From positions 496,001-560,000 of the forward strand of contig NZ_AHMM02000017.1 of the NCBI RefSeq assembly GCF_000243675.2: a DNA stretch of 64,000 nucleotides, written 5' to 3'. Positions 35,065 through 44,575 of the stretch are shown here, piece after piece. The number at the start of each line of letters is the position of its first letter. The first letter of the stretch is position 1. The position numbers and the translations under genes were made by a program. This DNA comes from Leptospira inadai serovar Lyme str. 10 (GTDB lineage: Bacteria > Spirochaetota > Leptospiria > Leptospirales > Leptospiraceae). The notes under the pieces are model-generated. The model had not been told where the DNA came from, made no database searches, and worked only from the letters and a program-made list of their open reading frames with translations.

Positions 35065-35997
35065 ATGCAAATAAAATCCGTAGTCTCGATCAAAAATCTT
35101 TCTAAAACCTACGCCTCCGGGTTTCAAGCGTTAAAGAACGTAAACTTGGAAATTCGCGATGGGGAAATTATCGCCTTATTGGGACCGAACGGAGCCGGTA
35201 AAACTACGTTGATCTCCATCATCTGCGGCATAGTAAATCCGAGCTCCGGTTCGGTTACCGTCGCAGGATATGACATCATTCAAAATTATCGACAAACCCG
35301 TTCTTTAATCGGACTCGTACCCCAAGAACTGACCGTCCACGCATTCGAAACCGTCTGGGCGACGGTTAGTTTCAGCCGAGGCCTGTTTGGAAAATCGCCG
35401 AATCCCGCCTATGTGGAAAAAGTGCTAAAATCTCTATCGTTATGGGAAAAGAAAGATCAAACGATCATTACCCTTTCCGGAGGCATGAAACGACGGGTAT
35501 TGATCGCTAAGGCTTTGGCCCACGAACCGACCGTATTGTTTCTAGACGAACCTACTGCCGGTGTCGATGTGGAACTGAGGAAAGATATGTGGAATATCGT
35601 GCGATCGTTACGCGACAACGGAGTTACGATCATTTTAACGACACATTATATAGAAGAGGCCGAAGAGATCGCGGATCGGGTCGGAATCATAAACAACGGA
35701 GAATTGATTCTTGTCGAGGAAAAAAGCGAGTTGATGCACAAGCTCGGAAAGAAACAGATTATCATCGACTTAATATCATCACTCAATTCGATCCCAAGCT
35801 CTCTCGGCGATCATGAATTAGAAATCGCTAATAATGGCCTACAACTCGTCTACACTTACGATAGCAACGGGAAACAAAACGGAATCACTTCTTTCTTGGA
35901 TGACCTCCGGATGGCAGGCATAGGTTTCCGGGATTTGAATACCACCCAGAGTTCTTTAGAAGAGATCTTCGTTAAATTAGTAAAGGAGTCCAAATGA
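35065..35997 (+). CDS. yadG: ABC-2 type exporter ATP-binding protein (YadG-like)
   Basis: A 310-residue ABC ATPase. Walker [11 protein letters not shown] (about residues 44-53), Q-loop [18 protein letters not shown], signature [15 protein letters not shown], Walker [21 protein letters not shown] and H-loop [14 protein letters not shown] follow E. coli YadG almost word for word, and the C-terminal extension ([15 protein letters not shown]) is also similar. It is overlapped by the permease gene (ATGA). The substrate of the YadGH class is not established; similar exporters move drugs, polysaccharide or lipid-linked compounds. Confidence 0.92.
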   Translation: MQIKSVVSIKNLSKTYASGFQALKNVNLEIRDGEIIALLGPNGAGKTTLISIICGIVNPSSGSVTVAGYDIIQNYRQTRSLIGLVPQELTVHAFETVWATVSFSRGLFGKSPNPAYVEKVLKSLSLWEKKDQTIITLSGGMKRRVLIAKALAHEPTVLFLDEPTAGVDVELRKDMWNIVRSLRDNGVTIILTTHYIEEAEEIADRVGIINNGELILVEEKSELMHKLGKKQIIIDLISSLNSIPSSLGDHELEIANNGLQLVYTYDSNGKQNGITSFLDDLRMAGIGFRDLNTTQSSLEEIFVKLVKESK

Positions 35998-36755
35998 ATT
36001 TTCACGCAATCAAAGCGATTTATATTCTCGAAATGTCACGGACAAGAAGAACTCTAATGCAGAGTATCGCCTCCCCCGTTATTTCCACTTCGCTATATTT
36101 CGTCGTATTCGGTTCCGCCATCGGATCCAGAATTCAGGAAGTGAACGGGGTCGCGTACGGATCCTTTATCGTCCCGGGGCTCGTAATGCTTACCCTATTG
36201 ACGGAAAGCATTTCCAACGCGTCCTTCGGAATCTATTTTCCTAAATTCACCGGAACGATTTATGAAATCTTATCGGCTCCCGTCTCCAGCTTGGAAGCAG
36301 TACTCGGTTTCGTGGGTGCAGCCGCTACCAAGTCCGTCATCCTGGGCATCATAATGTTAACGACCGCGTCTATGTTTGTCCCCATAAGAATCGCGCACCC
36401 GTTTCTAATGGCATTTTTCCTACTCTTAACCTGCATATCGTTCAGCTTATTCGGTTTTATTATAGGAATCTGGGCCGATAACTTCGAAAAACTGCAAGTC
36501 ATTCCCATGCTCATCATTACTCCATTGGTGTTTTTAGGCGGAAGTTTCTATTCCGCGAATATGCTTCCACCGTTTTGGCAATCCCTAACGCTCTTTAATC
36601 CGGTACTCTATTTAGTCAGCGGTTTTCGTTGGAGCTTTTTCGAGATTTCGGATGTAAGCGTGGAAGTAAGCTTAGCAATGATTCTCTTATTCCTAACCGG
36701 CTGCTTGGCCGTAGTGACCTGGATTTTCAGAACCGGATATCACATTAAGAAATAG
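35994..36755 (+). CDS. yadH: ABC-2 type exporter permease (YadH-like)
   Basis: A 253-residue permease with six hydrophobic segments. [30 protein letters not shown] and [33 protein letters not shown] are characteristic of the ABC2_membrane family (NodJ/YadH group). It overlaps the ATPase gene by 4 bp and forms one exporter with it. A short hairpin (GAATCG/CGATTC, 36766-36784) ends the operon, which converges on the AraC gene. Confidence 0.9.
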   Translation: MNFHAIKAIYILEMSRTRRTLMQSIASPVISTSLYFVVFGSAIGSRIQEVNGVAYGSFIVPGLVMLTLLTESISNASFGIYFPKFTGTIYEILSAPVSSLEAVLGFVGAAATKSVILGIIMLTTASMFVPIRIAHPFLMAFFLLLTCISFSLFGFIIGIWADNFEKLQVIPMLIITPLVFLGGSFYSANMLPPFWQSLTLFNPVLYLVSGFRWSFFEISDVSVEVSLAMILLFLTGCLAVVTWIFRTGYHIKK

Positions 36756-36765
36756 TGATCTTCTC

Positions 36766-36784
36766 GAATCGTCGAAAGCGATTC
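36766..36784 (+). terminator. Short convergent hairpin
   Basis: GAATCG and CGATTC (6-bp arms, 7-nt loop) lie between the convergent permease and AraC genes. It is weak, with no U run, so termination is only likely. Confidence 0.35.
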
Positions 36785-36786
36785 CG

Positions 36787-37719
36787 CTAAGCTCCCAGTT
36801 TCATGCGAGATCCGTCTTCGAATCTCGGCGAAGATCCGTAAATTCGTTTATACGCCTTGGAAAAAGCGAACGCGGATGAGTAGCCGACGGTTCGGGCGAC
36901 TTCTTCCAAAGTCGTATTCTGTTCCCGAAGCAACGCCTTCCCTTTATCGATCCGAAGTCTCGCGAGATAATCCATAGGAGTGCAACCCAGAACCTCCCGA
37001 AATCGGTTCGCCAAAGAAGCTCTGGAAATCCCGACGACTCGGGAAAGTTTTTCCAATGTCCAACCGTGGGACATTTTTTTATGCAGAGCTTCCAATACGG
37101 ATAAAATTTTTTCATCCTTAAAAACGGTTCTCCACCCCGGCGAAGAAGACGGGTGAATTTCCAGCCAATGTCGAATAACGTAGTACAAAAGAATATCCGC
37201 AAGTCTTTGCAAAATCAAATCCGATCCGATGCCGGAGTCGATTTCTTGAGAAATTAAAACCAAGGTCGTTTGCAACGGATGATGGGAGGAAATTTCACCG
37301 GACCGTACCAGTATATGGTCGGGGAGCTCGAAGAAAAAAGGATGTTGAGGAAAGTCGGGCACTTCGTATCTAACGGAAACAAAAGTCGTTAAAGGGACCT
37401 TATTCGGCTTAACTTCTTTCACCGCCATGTCTCTGAATCGTAGGATATTCATCGCTTTTTGGTCGGGTGACGATACGAGATCATGATCAAAACCTTTCGC
37501 AATAAATAGGATATCTCCCTTTTCCAAACGTATCGATTTACCTTTAAATCGTACATAACAGGAGCCTTGCGAAAGCATATGAAATCCTCCGCTCCTATTA
37601 CAAGGGAACTGTAATCCCCACGCCTTATACATGGAAGTTCTGGCTAGCAAATCCGCTTTCCATCTGGCACCGGTCAATATTTCGGAAAGTAAGTCCATTA
37701 TTACAGTATCCATCAACAT
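36787..37719 (-). CDS. AraC family transcriptional regulator with cupin sensor domain
   Basis: A 310-residue regulator. The N-terminal half (about residues 20-190) is a cupin_6/RCSR-type sensor (FHMLSQGSCYVRF, IRLEKGDILFIAKGFDH). The C-terminal AraC domain (about 215-305) shows both helix-turn-helix units: WTLEKLSRVVGISRASLANR and LEEVARTVGYSSAFAFSKAY followed by the IYGSSPRF motif. ATG 37719 was used; in-frame ATGs at 37713 and 37698 are alternatives. It is divergent, with a gap of about 107 bp, from the NmrA-like reductase gene, the classic arrangement in which such regulators control the neighbouring oxidoreductase in response to electrophiles or xenobiotics. That role is inference. Confidence 0.92.
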   Translation of the reverse strand: MLMDTVIMDLLSEILTGARWKADLLARTSMYKAWGLQFPCNRSGGFHMLSQGSCYVRFKGKSIRLEKGDILFIAKGFDHDLVSSPDQKAMNILRFRDMAVKEVKPNKVPLTTFVSVRYEVPDFPQHPFFFELPDHILVRSGEISSHHPLQTTLVLISQEIDSGIGSDLILQRLADILLYYVIRHWLEIHPSSSPGWRTVFKDEKILSVLEALHKKMSHGWTLEKLSRVVGISRASLANRFREVLGCTPMDYLARLRIDKGKALLREQNTTLEEVARTVGYSSAFAFSKAYKRIYGSSPRFEDGSRMKLGA

Positions 37720-37826
37720 ATCTAAAAGTCTATCTCATTATACGATTGGATATGTCTTTTAGATTCACGGATATAGCCAAAAATTAAGAACCGGAGTATG
37801 ATTCCGGTATAGGAGAGCAAAGAATT

Positions 37827-38678
37827 ATGAAAATTTTCGTATACGGAGCCAGCGGCCTCGTCTCTGGCTTTATCGTGGATCTACTTTTAGAGTCGGGACA
37901 CGAGGTATATGCCGGAACCCGCAACCCTTCCGCAGGTGTCAAAAAACCGAATCTGCATTGGGTTTTTGCGGATGCCCTGCAACCGAATAAGGGTCTAGAC
38001 GTTTTAGAAAAGGTGGACAGGGCATTTTTTCTTTCTCCACCGGGCTATACGGATCAATATGCGATTCTAAATCCTTGGTTAGAGAAAGCTAAATTAAGAA
38101 AATTAGATAAAGTTGTCCTAATGTCGGCAATGGGAGTGGATCACGCACCCCCCGAAGCTCCTTTTAGAAAACTGGAAATCGCATTCGAAAATTCCGGATT
38201 ACCTTTCACGATCCTGAGGCCGAACTGGTTTATGCAGAATTTCCATACTTTTTGGATTTCGGGAATTCTGAAGGATAAGAAAATCTATTTTCCCGGAGGT
38301 GATGCAAAGACCAGCTTTATAGATGCCAGGGATATCGCATCCTCGGCAGTATCCGTTCTTTTAAACGATTCGTTTAATGGAAAAGGAATCACGCTCACCG
38401 GACGCGAAGCATTGACTCATAGAGAAGTAGCCGATAAAATTTCAAGTGCTACCGGATTAGCCGTCAGTTACGTAGATATAAGTCCAGAAGACTTTAAAAA
38501 AGGGTTATTGCAGGCGGGTCTCTCGGAAGATTACTCGAATTTTATGGTGTACATCGCCGGAGCGCTCAAAGAAGGCTATTCTTCGCCGGTACTCACAAGC
38601 GTCAAAGAGTTGACCGGAAAAGAACCGATACGATTCGACCAGTATGCTTTAGACCATAAAGCGGCCTGGTTAAACTAG
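37827..38678 (+). CDS. NmrA-like NAD(P)-binding protein (atypical SDR)
   Basis: A 283-residue atypical short-chain dehydrogenase. N-terminal dinucleotide motif YGASGLVSGFIVDLLLESGH and NADP-selecting AGTRNPSAG; FTILRPNWFMQNF (about residues 128-140) and FIDARDIASSAV (about 160-171) are typical of NmrA/QOR2/azoreductase-like proteins such as YtfG. The catalytic Tyr-x3-Lys of classical SDRs is absent, as is normal for this group. It may reduce quinones or sense the NADP redox state. A ribosome site, AGGAGAG, lies at about 37811. It is probably the target of the divergent AraC regulator. A strong hairpin terminator follows. Confidence 0.85.
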   Translation: MKIFVYGASGLVSGFIVDLLLESGHEVYAGTRNPSAGVKKPNLHWVFADALQPNKGLDVLEKVDRAFFLSPPGYTDQYAILNPWLEKAKLRKLDKVVLMSAMGVDHAPPEAPFRKLEIAFENSGLPFTILRPNWFMQNFHTFWISGILKDKKIYFPGGDAKTSFIDARDIASSAVSVLLNDSFNGKGITLTGREALTHREVADKISSATGLAVSYVDISPEDFKKGLLQAGLSEDYSNFMVYIAGALKEGYSSPVLTSVKELTGKEPIRFDQYALDHKAAWLN

Positions 38679-38682
38679 ATCC

Positions 38683-38714
38683 AAGGGAGAGCGACGATAT
38701 CGAAGCTCTCCCCT
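38683..38714 (+). terminator. Hairpin terminator after the NmrA-like gene
   Basis: GGGAGAGC (38685-38692) and GCTCTCCC (38705-38712) pair perfectly around a 12-nt loop, with AA before and CTTT after the stem. It starts 5 bp after the stop codon. Confidence 0.7.
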
Positions 38715-39081
38715 TTCGACGCCTAATAAATCGGATATGCGCAAGAGAACCTAGAACGTCGCTTACGCTAAAAATAGCCTCCCGCCATGGTGGACATCCT
38801 GCCGCAAAAATGTCAAATCCTCGATACACCGAACAGATTAATCACAAATATATATAAAATTTCTGATGAAAGTTCTGAACCCTCGCGCCTAACTGTCCGG
38901 CGACGAATCGATACCGAAAGAAGAATCCTTTTTTTCGCACAATCCTTCGACTTAAATATGATTTCTCAAGAGGAACATAACGCAATTTAGAACATCTCTC
39001 TTTCATTGCGATACCGAGTCGACGGGTAAAATGGAATCAACTTGACTTTCATTATTTTCCCCCTACTCTTACAGATCCATC
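38715..39081. other. Non-coding upstream region of the phosphatase gene
   Basis: About 370 bp with only short open frames of no recognisable family. A TTGACTTTCATTATTTTCCCC stretch at about 39041-39061 could supply promoter elements for the SpoIIE-type gene; no clear -10 box was fixed. Confidence 0.35.
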
Positions 39082-42063
39082 ATGTATGATTCAATTTTGT
39101 TTTCTCATCATGCTATCGGCGTTTTTTCCCTTTTTCTTTTAACCTGCGTTCTCTCCGGATTTCTTATCTTCAAAAAGAACAAAACGCTTCCTACATATTA
39201 TTTAATTATAATGTATCTTGCCTATGGAACTATGTTCCTCGGGTATTTTATTTCCTATTCCTTGTTTGATCCGATTTCCGCGTATCACAGATACTTAACG
39301 GTGTTCATGATATTCGGAATCATCGCCTTTATAGGATTTTCCTATAATTTTCCCGAAAATATCCATCCGAAAGAATCTAAAATCGTCCTTGTCCTTAGCC
39401 TAATCGTCGGACTAGGAGCTTGGCTTCATTTTATTTTTAAAACGTACGGCAAAGAGAAAGTCTTTTCGTTTACCGCCCACCAATTCAGCTTCGATTTCGG
39501 GAAGGAAGCTAGTGCGGTTATTCTTTTATGCTTTATCATAAGCATAATTATACTGGTTAGAAAGATTCTCTTCTATTCGTCTTACTCCGGTGTTCTTCAA
39601 AGATGGAAAAACAATTTTGCGGAATCCGATTCGATCGTCCGCATTCCGATCCGGTTCGCGCTAGGACTTCCGATCGGACTTATCAAAATCGTTTTTGCAA
39701 AAGGAAAAGAGGCGATCGCTCTACGCGCGTTCCTATTCACTGTCGTATTAAATATTTTAAATGCTTACAATAACTTATTAAACAAATCGGGAGCGATTTC
39801 CTACGACACGTTCGCAATCGCGTATTTTATCTTATCGGTAATCGCGATCTTCTTTATTCAGAGTGCATATTTGAATCATTCACCCGAACCCACCAGCTTT
39901 ATGGTGAAAATTCTCTCAAGCGCGGTCGTTAGTTTGATCTTAGCACTAGGAGCCATCAGCTACGTAACCGTCTTTGCAATCGACAAGGCTAACGAAAAAG
40001 AAAACATCGTGGAAATGAATGCCGTCAAAAAAGCGATAGAAAATGGAGACACCGTATTTCCTAATAATGTTAAGTACGTCCTTTCCCGAAAATCCGGCCC
40101 CGGCTTTTTTGATCATAATTATCGCATAATATTCTCGAATGATTCCTCCTTCAATTCGTCTACGTTACGGGATGGCGAAGCCAGATACAAAAGGCAGGAA
40201 CTCCATGAATTGATGGAACGAAACAAGAATAAATACAGAAATAAAACGGAGAGTGAAATTCTATCTCTTTCCTCGGATGAGTTAAACCGCATTCAACTAC
40301 CTCTTCGGACTAGATTGTATAGAATGGCCGGAAATTTCTATACGCATTATGACTTTGAGATCGGTGGCACCAGATACGAGGTGGGATTTAGTTATTATGA
40401 ATTCCGAGAGGTCATCCATAATGTGGCCCGCTGGCTAGTCTTGATACAACTAGGAACGACTATTTTTATTTTGATATCTTTTCCGATATTGCTGCACGTT
40501 AGTCTGGTCAATCCTTTGAATAAATTATTATCCGGGGTTGAAAAAGTGAATCACGGCGATTTAACCGTCAATGTTCCGATCAAAACCATGGACGAAATAG
40601 GTTTTCTGTCCCTTTCCTTTAATTCAATGGTCGACTCGATCCGGACTGCGAGGGAGGAACTTCAAGACCACGCGGACCATCTAGAAGAAAAGGTGGAAGA
40701 AAGGACCAAAGAAGTTCAGGAAAAAATGCGGGAAGTCCAGCAGTTAAAAATCCAGCAAGACGGCGATTACTTCCTGACCTCTTTACTAGCGAAGCCGCTT
40801 TTTTATAACGCGAATAAATCCACAGCAGTGAATACGAATTTCATAATTAGGCAAAAGAAGTATTTCGAATTTCGTAATAAACAAGGCGAACTCGGAGGAG
40901 ATATCTGTCTAACCGGAAATTTGAGACTGGGTACTTCCGATCGATTCAAAAAATACACGATGGCGATGAACGGCGACGCGATGGGAAAATCGATGCAAGG
41001 CGCCGGCGGCTCCTTGGTGATGGGAGTTGTTATGAACTCCATCATGGCCAGGTCGGCCGCAAATAAGAGAGTATTAAACAGAACTCCCGAAGAATGGTTA
41101 ACCGACGTCTATCACGAAATTCATTCGGTATTTAAAAGTTTTGACGGAAGTATGGTCATCTCAGCCACGACAGTATTAATCGACGACGAAAGCGGCGAAA
41201 TGTTTTATTGGAATGCGGAGCATCCGTTTTCGGTCCTGTATCGGGACGGAAAAGCATCCTTTATCGAAACGGATCTAGAGCTTAGGAAGTTGGGGCTGGA
41301 TTCGGAATACGAATTTAAGGTCAAAAAGTTTCAATTGCATACTGGCGATGTCATCATCCTTGCTTCCGACGGAAGGGATGATCTTTTAATAGGCACTGAT
41401 AACGGAAAGAGAATCATTAACGAGGACGAAACGATTTTCCTCGGAGTTGTGGAAAAGGCGGACGGCCAAATCGACGAAGTCGATCGTAATATTCGGTTAA
41501 TCGGAGAGATTATAGACGATTTATCCATACTTCGGATCGGTTATCAGGAGACGGGAGCGCCGATTCGTACGAACGGAAACTCCGAGAGAGACTATTCCGA
41601 AGAAAAAACAACCTTACAGGATCTATATAAAGAAGGAAGGGAGTTATATAAAAACGGGGAAGTGCAGAAGGCGATATCCATCCTTCTGGATGCATATACG
41701 ACCGATTCCTCTAATCAAAGACTAAATAAACTATTAGGTTTGATGAGTTTCAAAGAAAAAGATTATCCGTTAGCCGTAAAAGTTCTAAGCCAATACCTAT
41801 CTTACGACCCGGACACGGCGGAACTTTGGCATTACCTTTCGATTGCGGAAAAACGATTGGGAAATCTTGCAAACGCCTTGGAAGCCGCAACGATGGTGAA
41901 TAAACTCCAGCCTTTAAACGTTCAGAATTTAATACATCTTTCGGATCTAAATCGCCTATTAGGAAATAAGGATGAAGCTATCGAATTCACGAAAACCGCC
42001 GAAGAAATCGATCCGGAAAACAAGAATGTAAGGAAACTGAAAAAACTTTTGGAGATCGAATGA
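39082..42063 (+). CDS. Membrane HAMP-SpoIIE phosphatase with C-terminal TPRs
   Basis: A 993-residue multidomain signalling protein. Residues about 8-270 are a seven-or-more-segment membrane domain, a second membrane pair (about 285-305 and 450-470) brackets a periplasmic sensor of about 145 residues, then a HAMP domain (about 472-525), a coiled coil (about 525-560, DHADHLEEKVEERTKEVQEK), a PP2C/SpoIIE-type Ser phosphatase domain (about 560-825; GELGGDICLTGN, AMNGDAMGKSM, NAEHPFSVLY, ILASDGRDDL with the metal Asp residues), and three or four TPRs (about 845-990). SpoIIE-type phosphatases usually act on anti-sigma-factor antagonists in partner-switching systems. The TPRs would recruit the substrate. 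No anti-sigma gene is nearby. It stands alone. Confidence 0.9.
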   Translation: MYDSILFSHHAIGVFSLFLLTCVLSGFLIFKKNKTLPTYYLIIMYLAYGTMFLGYFISYSLFDPISAYHRYLTVFMIFGIIAFIGFSYNFPENIHPKESKIVLVLSLIVGLGAWLHFIFKTYGKEKVFSFTAHQFSFDFGKEASAVILLCFIISIIILVRKILFYSSYSGVLQRWKNNFAESDSIVRIPIRFALGLPIGLIKIVFAKGKEAIALRAFLFTVVLNILNAYNNLLNKSGAISYDTFAIAYFILSVIAIFFIQSAYLNHSPEPTSFMVKILSSAVVSLILALGAISYVTVFAIDKANEKENIVEMNAVKKAIENGDTVFPNNVKYVLSRKSGPGFFDHNYRIIFSNDSSFNSSTLRDGEARYKRQELHELMERNKNKYRNKTESEILSLSSDELNRIQLPLRTRLYRMAGNFYTHYDFEIGGTRYEVGFSYYEFREVIHNVARWLVLIQLGTTIFILISFPILLHVSLVNPLNKLLSGVEKVNHGDLTVNVPIKTMDEIGFLSLSFNSMVDSIRTAREELQDHADHLEEKVEERTKEVQEKMREVQQLKIQQDGDYFLTSLLAKPLFYNANKSTAVNTNFIIRQKKYFEFRNKQGELGGDICLTGNLRLGTSDRFKKYTMAMNGDAMGKSMQGAGGSLVMGVVMNSIMARSAANKRVLNRTPEEWLTDVYHEIHSVFKSFDGSMVISATTVLIDDESGEMFYWNAEHPFSVLYRDGKASFIETDLELRKLGLDSEYEFKVKKFQLHTGDVIILASDGRDDLLIGTDNGKRIINEDETIFLGVVEKADGQIDEVDRNIRLIGEIIDDLSILRIGYQETGAPIRTNGNSERDYSEEKTTLQDLYKEGRELYKNGEVQKAISILLDAYTTDSSNQRLNKLLGLMSFKEKDYPLAVKVLSQYLSYDPDTAELWHYLSIAEKRLGNLANALEAATMVNKLQPLNVQNLIHLSDLNRLLGNKDEAIEFTKTAEEIDPENKNVRKLKKLLEIE

Positions 42064-42373
42064 AGGGAAACCGATTTCTTTGCCGGTAAGATAGGAAGGC
42101 AAAATCCCGAGTATTCGACCGAATCGTTCACACGAGCATCCATTCTGTCTCTTATCAAAAATGAAAGATTTCGCATAAGAAATTTTGATACGCGAAATTA
42201 GCTGCCATATTTTTTATTTGACTCCACGTCTATATAGGCCTAGCATGATGTGAGCCCACTGTTTTCTTTCCTAGATTACAATTTTGTGAAAAAACAGGAT
42301 TCTTTCGTGTTCGCTTTGATCGGAAGTATCGAGAAGAACAAAAGCAATTTCCGCCGTTTTACGGCGCTTGCAT

Positions 42374-42730
42374 ATGACCCGTTTTATTTATTCAATTTTC
42401 CTGCTCGCGATATTTTTCTTAAATTCGCCGAATGATATCCAGGAACGGATCCTTCAAGCCGATCTGGCCTGGGTAAAGAGCGGTTCCGAAAGAATTTCAG
42501 TGCCGTGGCGGAAGTATAAACTAAATTACTTCGCCAACGTCCTGGCCGTCTTCGATCAGAACGAAGGAAGCCAGCAAGTCGAGAAAGACAAGGCAAATCA
42601 TCTCGATAGTCGAGTTTTTGCCCGAACTTTGACTTTTTCATTTTTAGTATTCCGCGACATTCCTTTTAAATCCTTCCGATGCATTTCGAATCTTTTTTCG
42701 AGACCGCCCCCCGAATCGATCCTTACCTAA
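42374..42730 (+). CDS. Possible small secreted protein
   Basis: A 118-codon frame starting ATG 42374 with a hydrophobic N-terminus (TRFIYSIFLLAIFFLN) like a signal peptide, then a charged region (DIQERILQADLAWVKSG). The last third is less protein-like (RSRPPPES). I do not recognise it, and there is no good ribosome site. It could be a small exported protein with a damaged 3' end. The DNA between 42064 and 42373 shows nothing else. Confidence 0.3.
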   Translation: MTRFIYSIFLLAIFFLNSPNDIQERILQADLAWVKSGSERISVPWRKYKLNYFANVLAVFDQNEGSQQVEKDKANHLDSRVFARTLTFSFLVFRDIPFKSFRCISNLFSRPPPESILT

Positions 42731-42843
42731 GCGATCTCGATCGTTCACTGCGAGTACGTATGTCGATCCATCCGGCATCCGGACACGTAGTCGAAAAAAT
42801 GCCATCGTTCTCGCCGAGCGATTTTATTCCGAATGTTGAGTAA
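42679..42843 (+). CDS. Possible 54-residue small protein
   Basis: ATG 42679 opens a short frame reading MHFESFFETAPRIDPYLSDL and ending FSPSDFIPNVE, in another frame from the preceding one. Composition is protein-like, but no family is recognised. It may be the frame-shifted continuation of the gene before it. It ends about 40 bp before the next outer-membrane protein gene. Confidence 0.25.
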   Translation: MHFESFFETAPRIDPYLSDLDRSLRVRMSIHPASGHVVEKMPSFSPSDFIPNVE

Positions 42844-42880
42844 TGTCTGCTTCAGAAGTATTCAGGAAATTATCGTCCAT

Positions 42881-44533
42881 ATGAAATTCGTAAAAAAAAT
42901 ATTCTTCCTTCTATTGATTCAATCTATCGCGATATTCCCGGTCGTCGGACAGGAGGAAATCAAAACCGAAGAAGCCGCGGAAAAACCTCCGGAAAAGAAA
43001 ACCGAAGTGAACGAATCAGTCCGGCAAAAATCGGATGCAATCAAGTCTGAAGCCGGAAAACTTCTCGATTCGTTGGATATCCATGGATTTGTGGACGTAT
43101 ATTACCAAGATAATAATAATCAGTCGTCCGGAACTCAGACGGACACTTCTCGCGGTTTTGAAACGTACAATCTTCAATTTACGATCAATCTTATCAAATT
43201 AGAAATCCAAAAACTTGCGGACAAAAAAGACCCTTGGGGTTTTCGCCTAGATTTGATGAACGGAACGAATACGATCTACCAGGAAGTTCCTCGCAGCCAG
43301 ACGAATTCCATTAATAACATGAACGCATTTCAACAGGCGTACGTGTCTTTTTATCTGGATTATCATAAAGGATTTACCGTCGACGTCGGAAAGATGGCGA
43401 CACACATGGGATACGAAAGGATAGAATCTAAGAATAATCCGAATTATACGATAGGAGCGATATTCTTTAATACCACATCTTTCCTACATACGGGTGCGCG
43501 CATAAAGGGTAAAATCACCGATGATTGGGATGTCGCATTCTATCTTTATAATAGCGGATTGGGTTCAGGATATCAAAACGCGTCTTTCCTTACTTCTACG
43601 AATCCGGCATCCAACCCGACCAACACGAACATAGTGATCGACGGGTTCAGACAACAAAAAGCCTACGGAACACAAATTAAAGGAAATATAATTAATGATA
43701 GATTAATATTCACTTACAATACTCTTTTTAGCAGCGATAATCCGTTTGCAAGACAAAACCCGTCCCAAGTTTACTTGGGACAAACGATTAACTCCCAGTC
43801 GGGAGTCCAGAATTCGGCTCCCGTTCAATCGCGGGGAAAATTCTTTCAAGATATGTGGAATACCAACGAAGTCATACTTTCCCTCGGATTAACGGAAAAC
43901 TGGACGGTAGATTTGGATTGGGTGCACGGCGAAAAAGGAGGAAGCGTATCCACGAACAATTCGCTTCTGCAACAGGAATACAATCCGAACGGTGTCATCA
44001 ACGCATCCACATTATTAACAGGGCAAACTACACCCGTGCATATCAAATCGATTTACAACGCCTACGGAATTTGGTCAAAGCATAAGATCAACGAGAAGCT
44101 GGAGATAAACGGAAGATTCGAATACATCGACGATAAAAGTAATAACGGGGCTTTAATTTCGGGTCCGGGCGTCGCCGGTAATCCGGCCGAAAAGCAGTAC
44201 GAAAAAGATTTTTACGCGAACGCGGCCGACATCATCCTTCAATCTTTGAACTTAAATCCTAACGCACCGGCGTACGGACCCAACAGCCCATTAACTCTGC
44301 ACACGGTCTTCGTAGAGCGAATCGATAAAAATCAAAGAGACTACTCGGGGTTTCGAAATTACGGACAGTACCATACGTTGACCGTCACACCAGTCCTGAA
44401 CTGGACGCAAAATCTACAATTTAAACTAGACGTCCGGAGAGACTGGGCGGATGGCCTACAATTCGTGGATAGCGGCGGGCATCGTCTTAACTATCAAAAT
44501 GGGCTTACTCTTGGAATCGTCGCAAAATTTTAA
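42881..44533 (+). CDS. Outer-membrane beta-barrel protein (putative porin, BBP2/OmpL-like)
   Basis: A 550-residue outer-membrane protein. Signal peptide at about residues 1-24 (KIFFLLLIQSIAIFPVVGQ), then a Glu/Lys-rich segment, then a barrel that starts LDIHGFVDVYYQDNNNQSSG. Amphipathic strands such as VDVGKMATHMGYE and WDVAFYLYNSGLGSGYQ, with polar Asn-rich loops, follow the DUF1597/BBP2 outer-membrane porin pattern, and the chain ends in the aromatic Phe typical of barrel proteins (LGIVAKF). The frame opens at 42833, but ATG 42881 directly precedes the signal peptide; AGGAAA lies upstream. Another outer-membrane protein gene follows after 42 bp. The substrate is unknown. Confidence 0.8.
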   Translation: MKFVKKIFFLLLIQSIAIFPVVGQEEIKTEEAAEKPPEKKTEVNESVRQKSDAIKSEAGKLLDSLDIHGFVDVYYQDNNNQSSGTQTDTSRGFETYNLQFTINLIKLEIQKLADKKDPWGFRLDLMNGTNTIYQEVPRSQTNSINNMNAFQQAYVSFYLDYHKGFTVDVGKMATHMGYERIESKNNPNYTIGAIFFNTTSFLHTGARIKGKITDDWDVAFYLYNSGLGSGYQNASFLTSTNPASNPTNTNIVIDGFRQQKAYGTQIKGNIINDRLIFTYNTLFSSDNPFARQNPSQVYLGQTINSQSGVQNSAPVQSRGKFFQDMWNTNEVILSLGLTENWTVDLDWVHGEKGGSVSTNNSLLQQEYNPNGVINASTLLTGQTTPVHIKSIYNAYGIWSKHKINEKLEINGRFEYIDDKSNNGALISGPGVAGNPAEKQYEKDFYANAADIILQSLNLNPNAPAYGPNSPLTLHTVFVERIDKNQRDYSGFRNYGQYHTLTVTPVLNWTQNLQFKLDVRRDWADGLQFVDSGGHRLNYQNGLTLGIVAKF

Positions 44534-44575
44534 TTACTACTCGTTATTTTTCGTCGTATATAAGGATACAAACCT

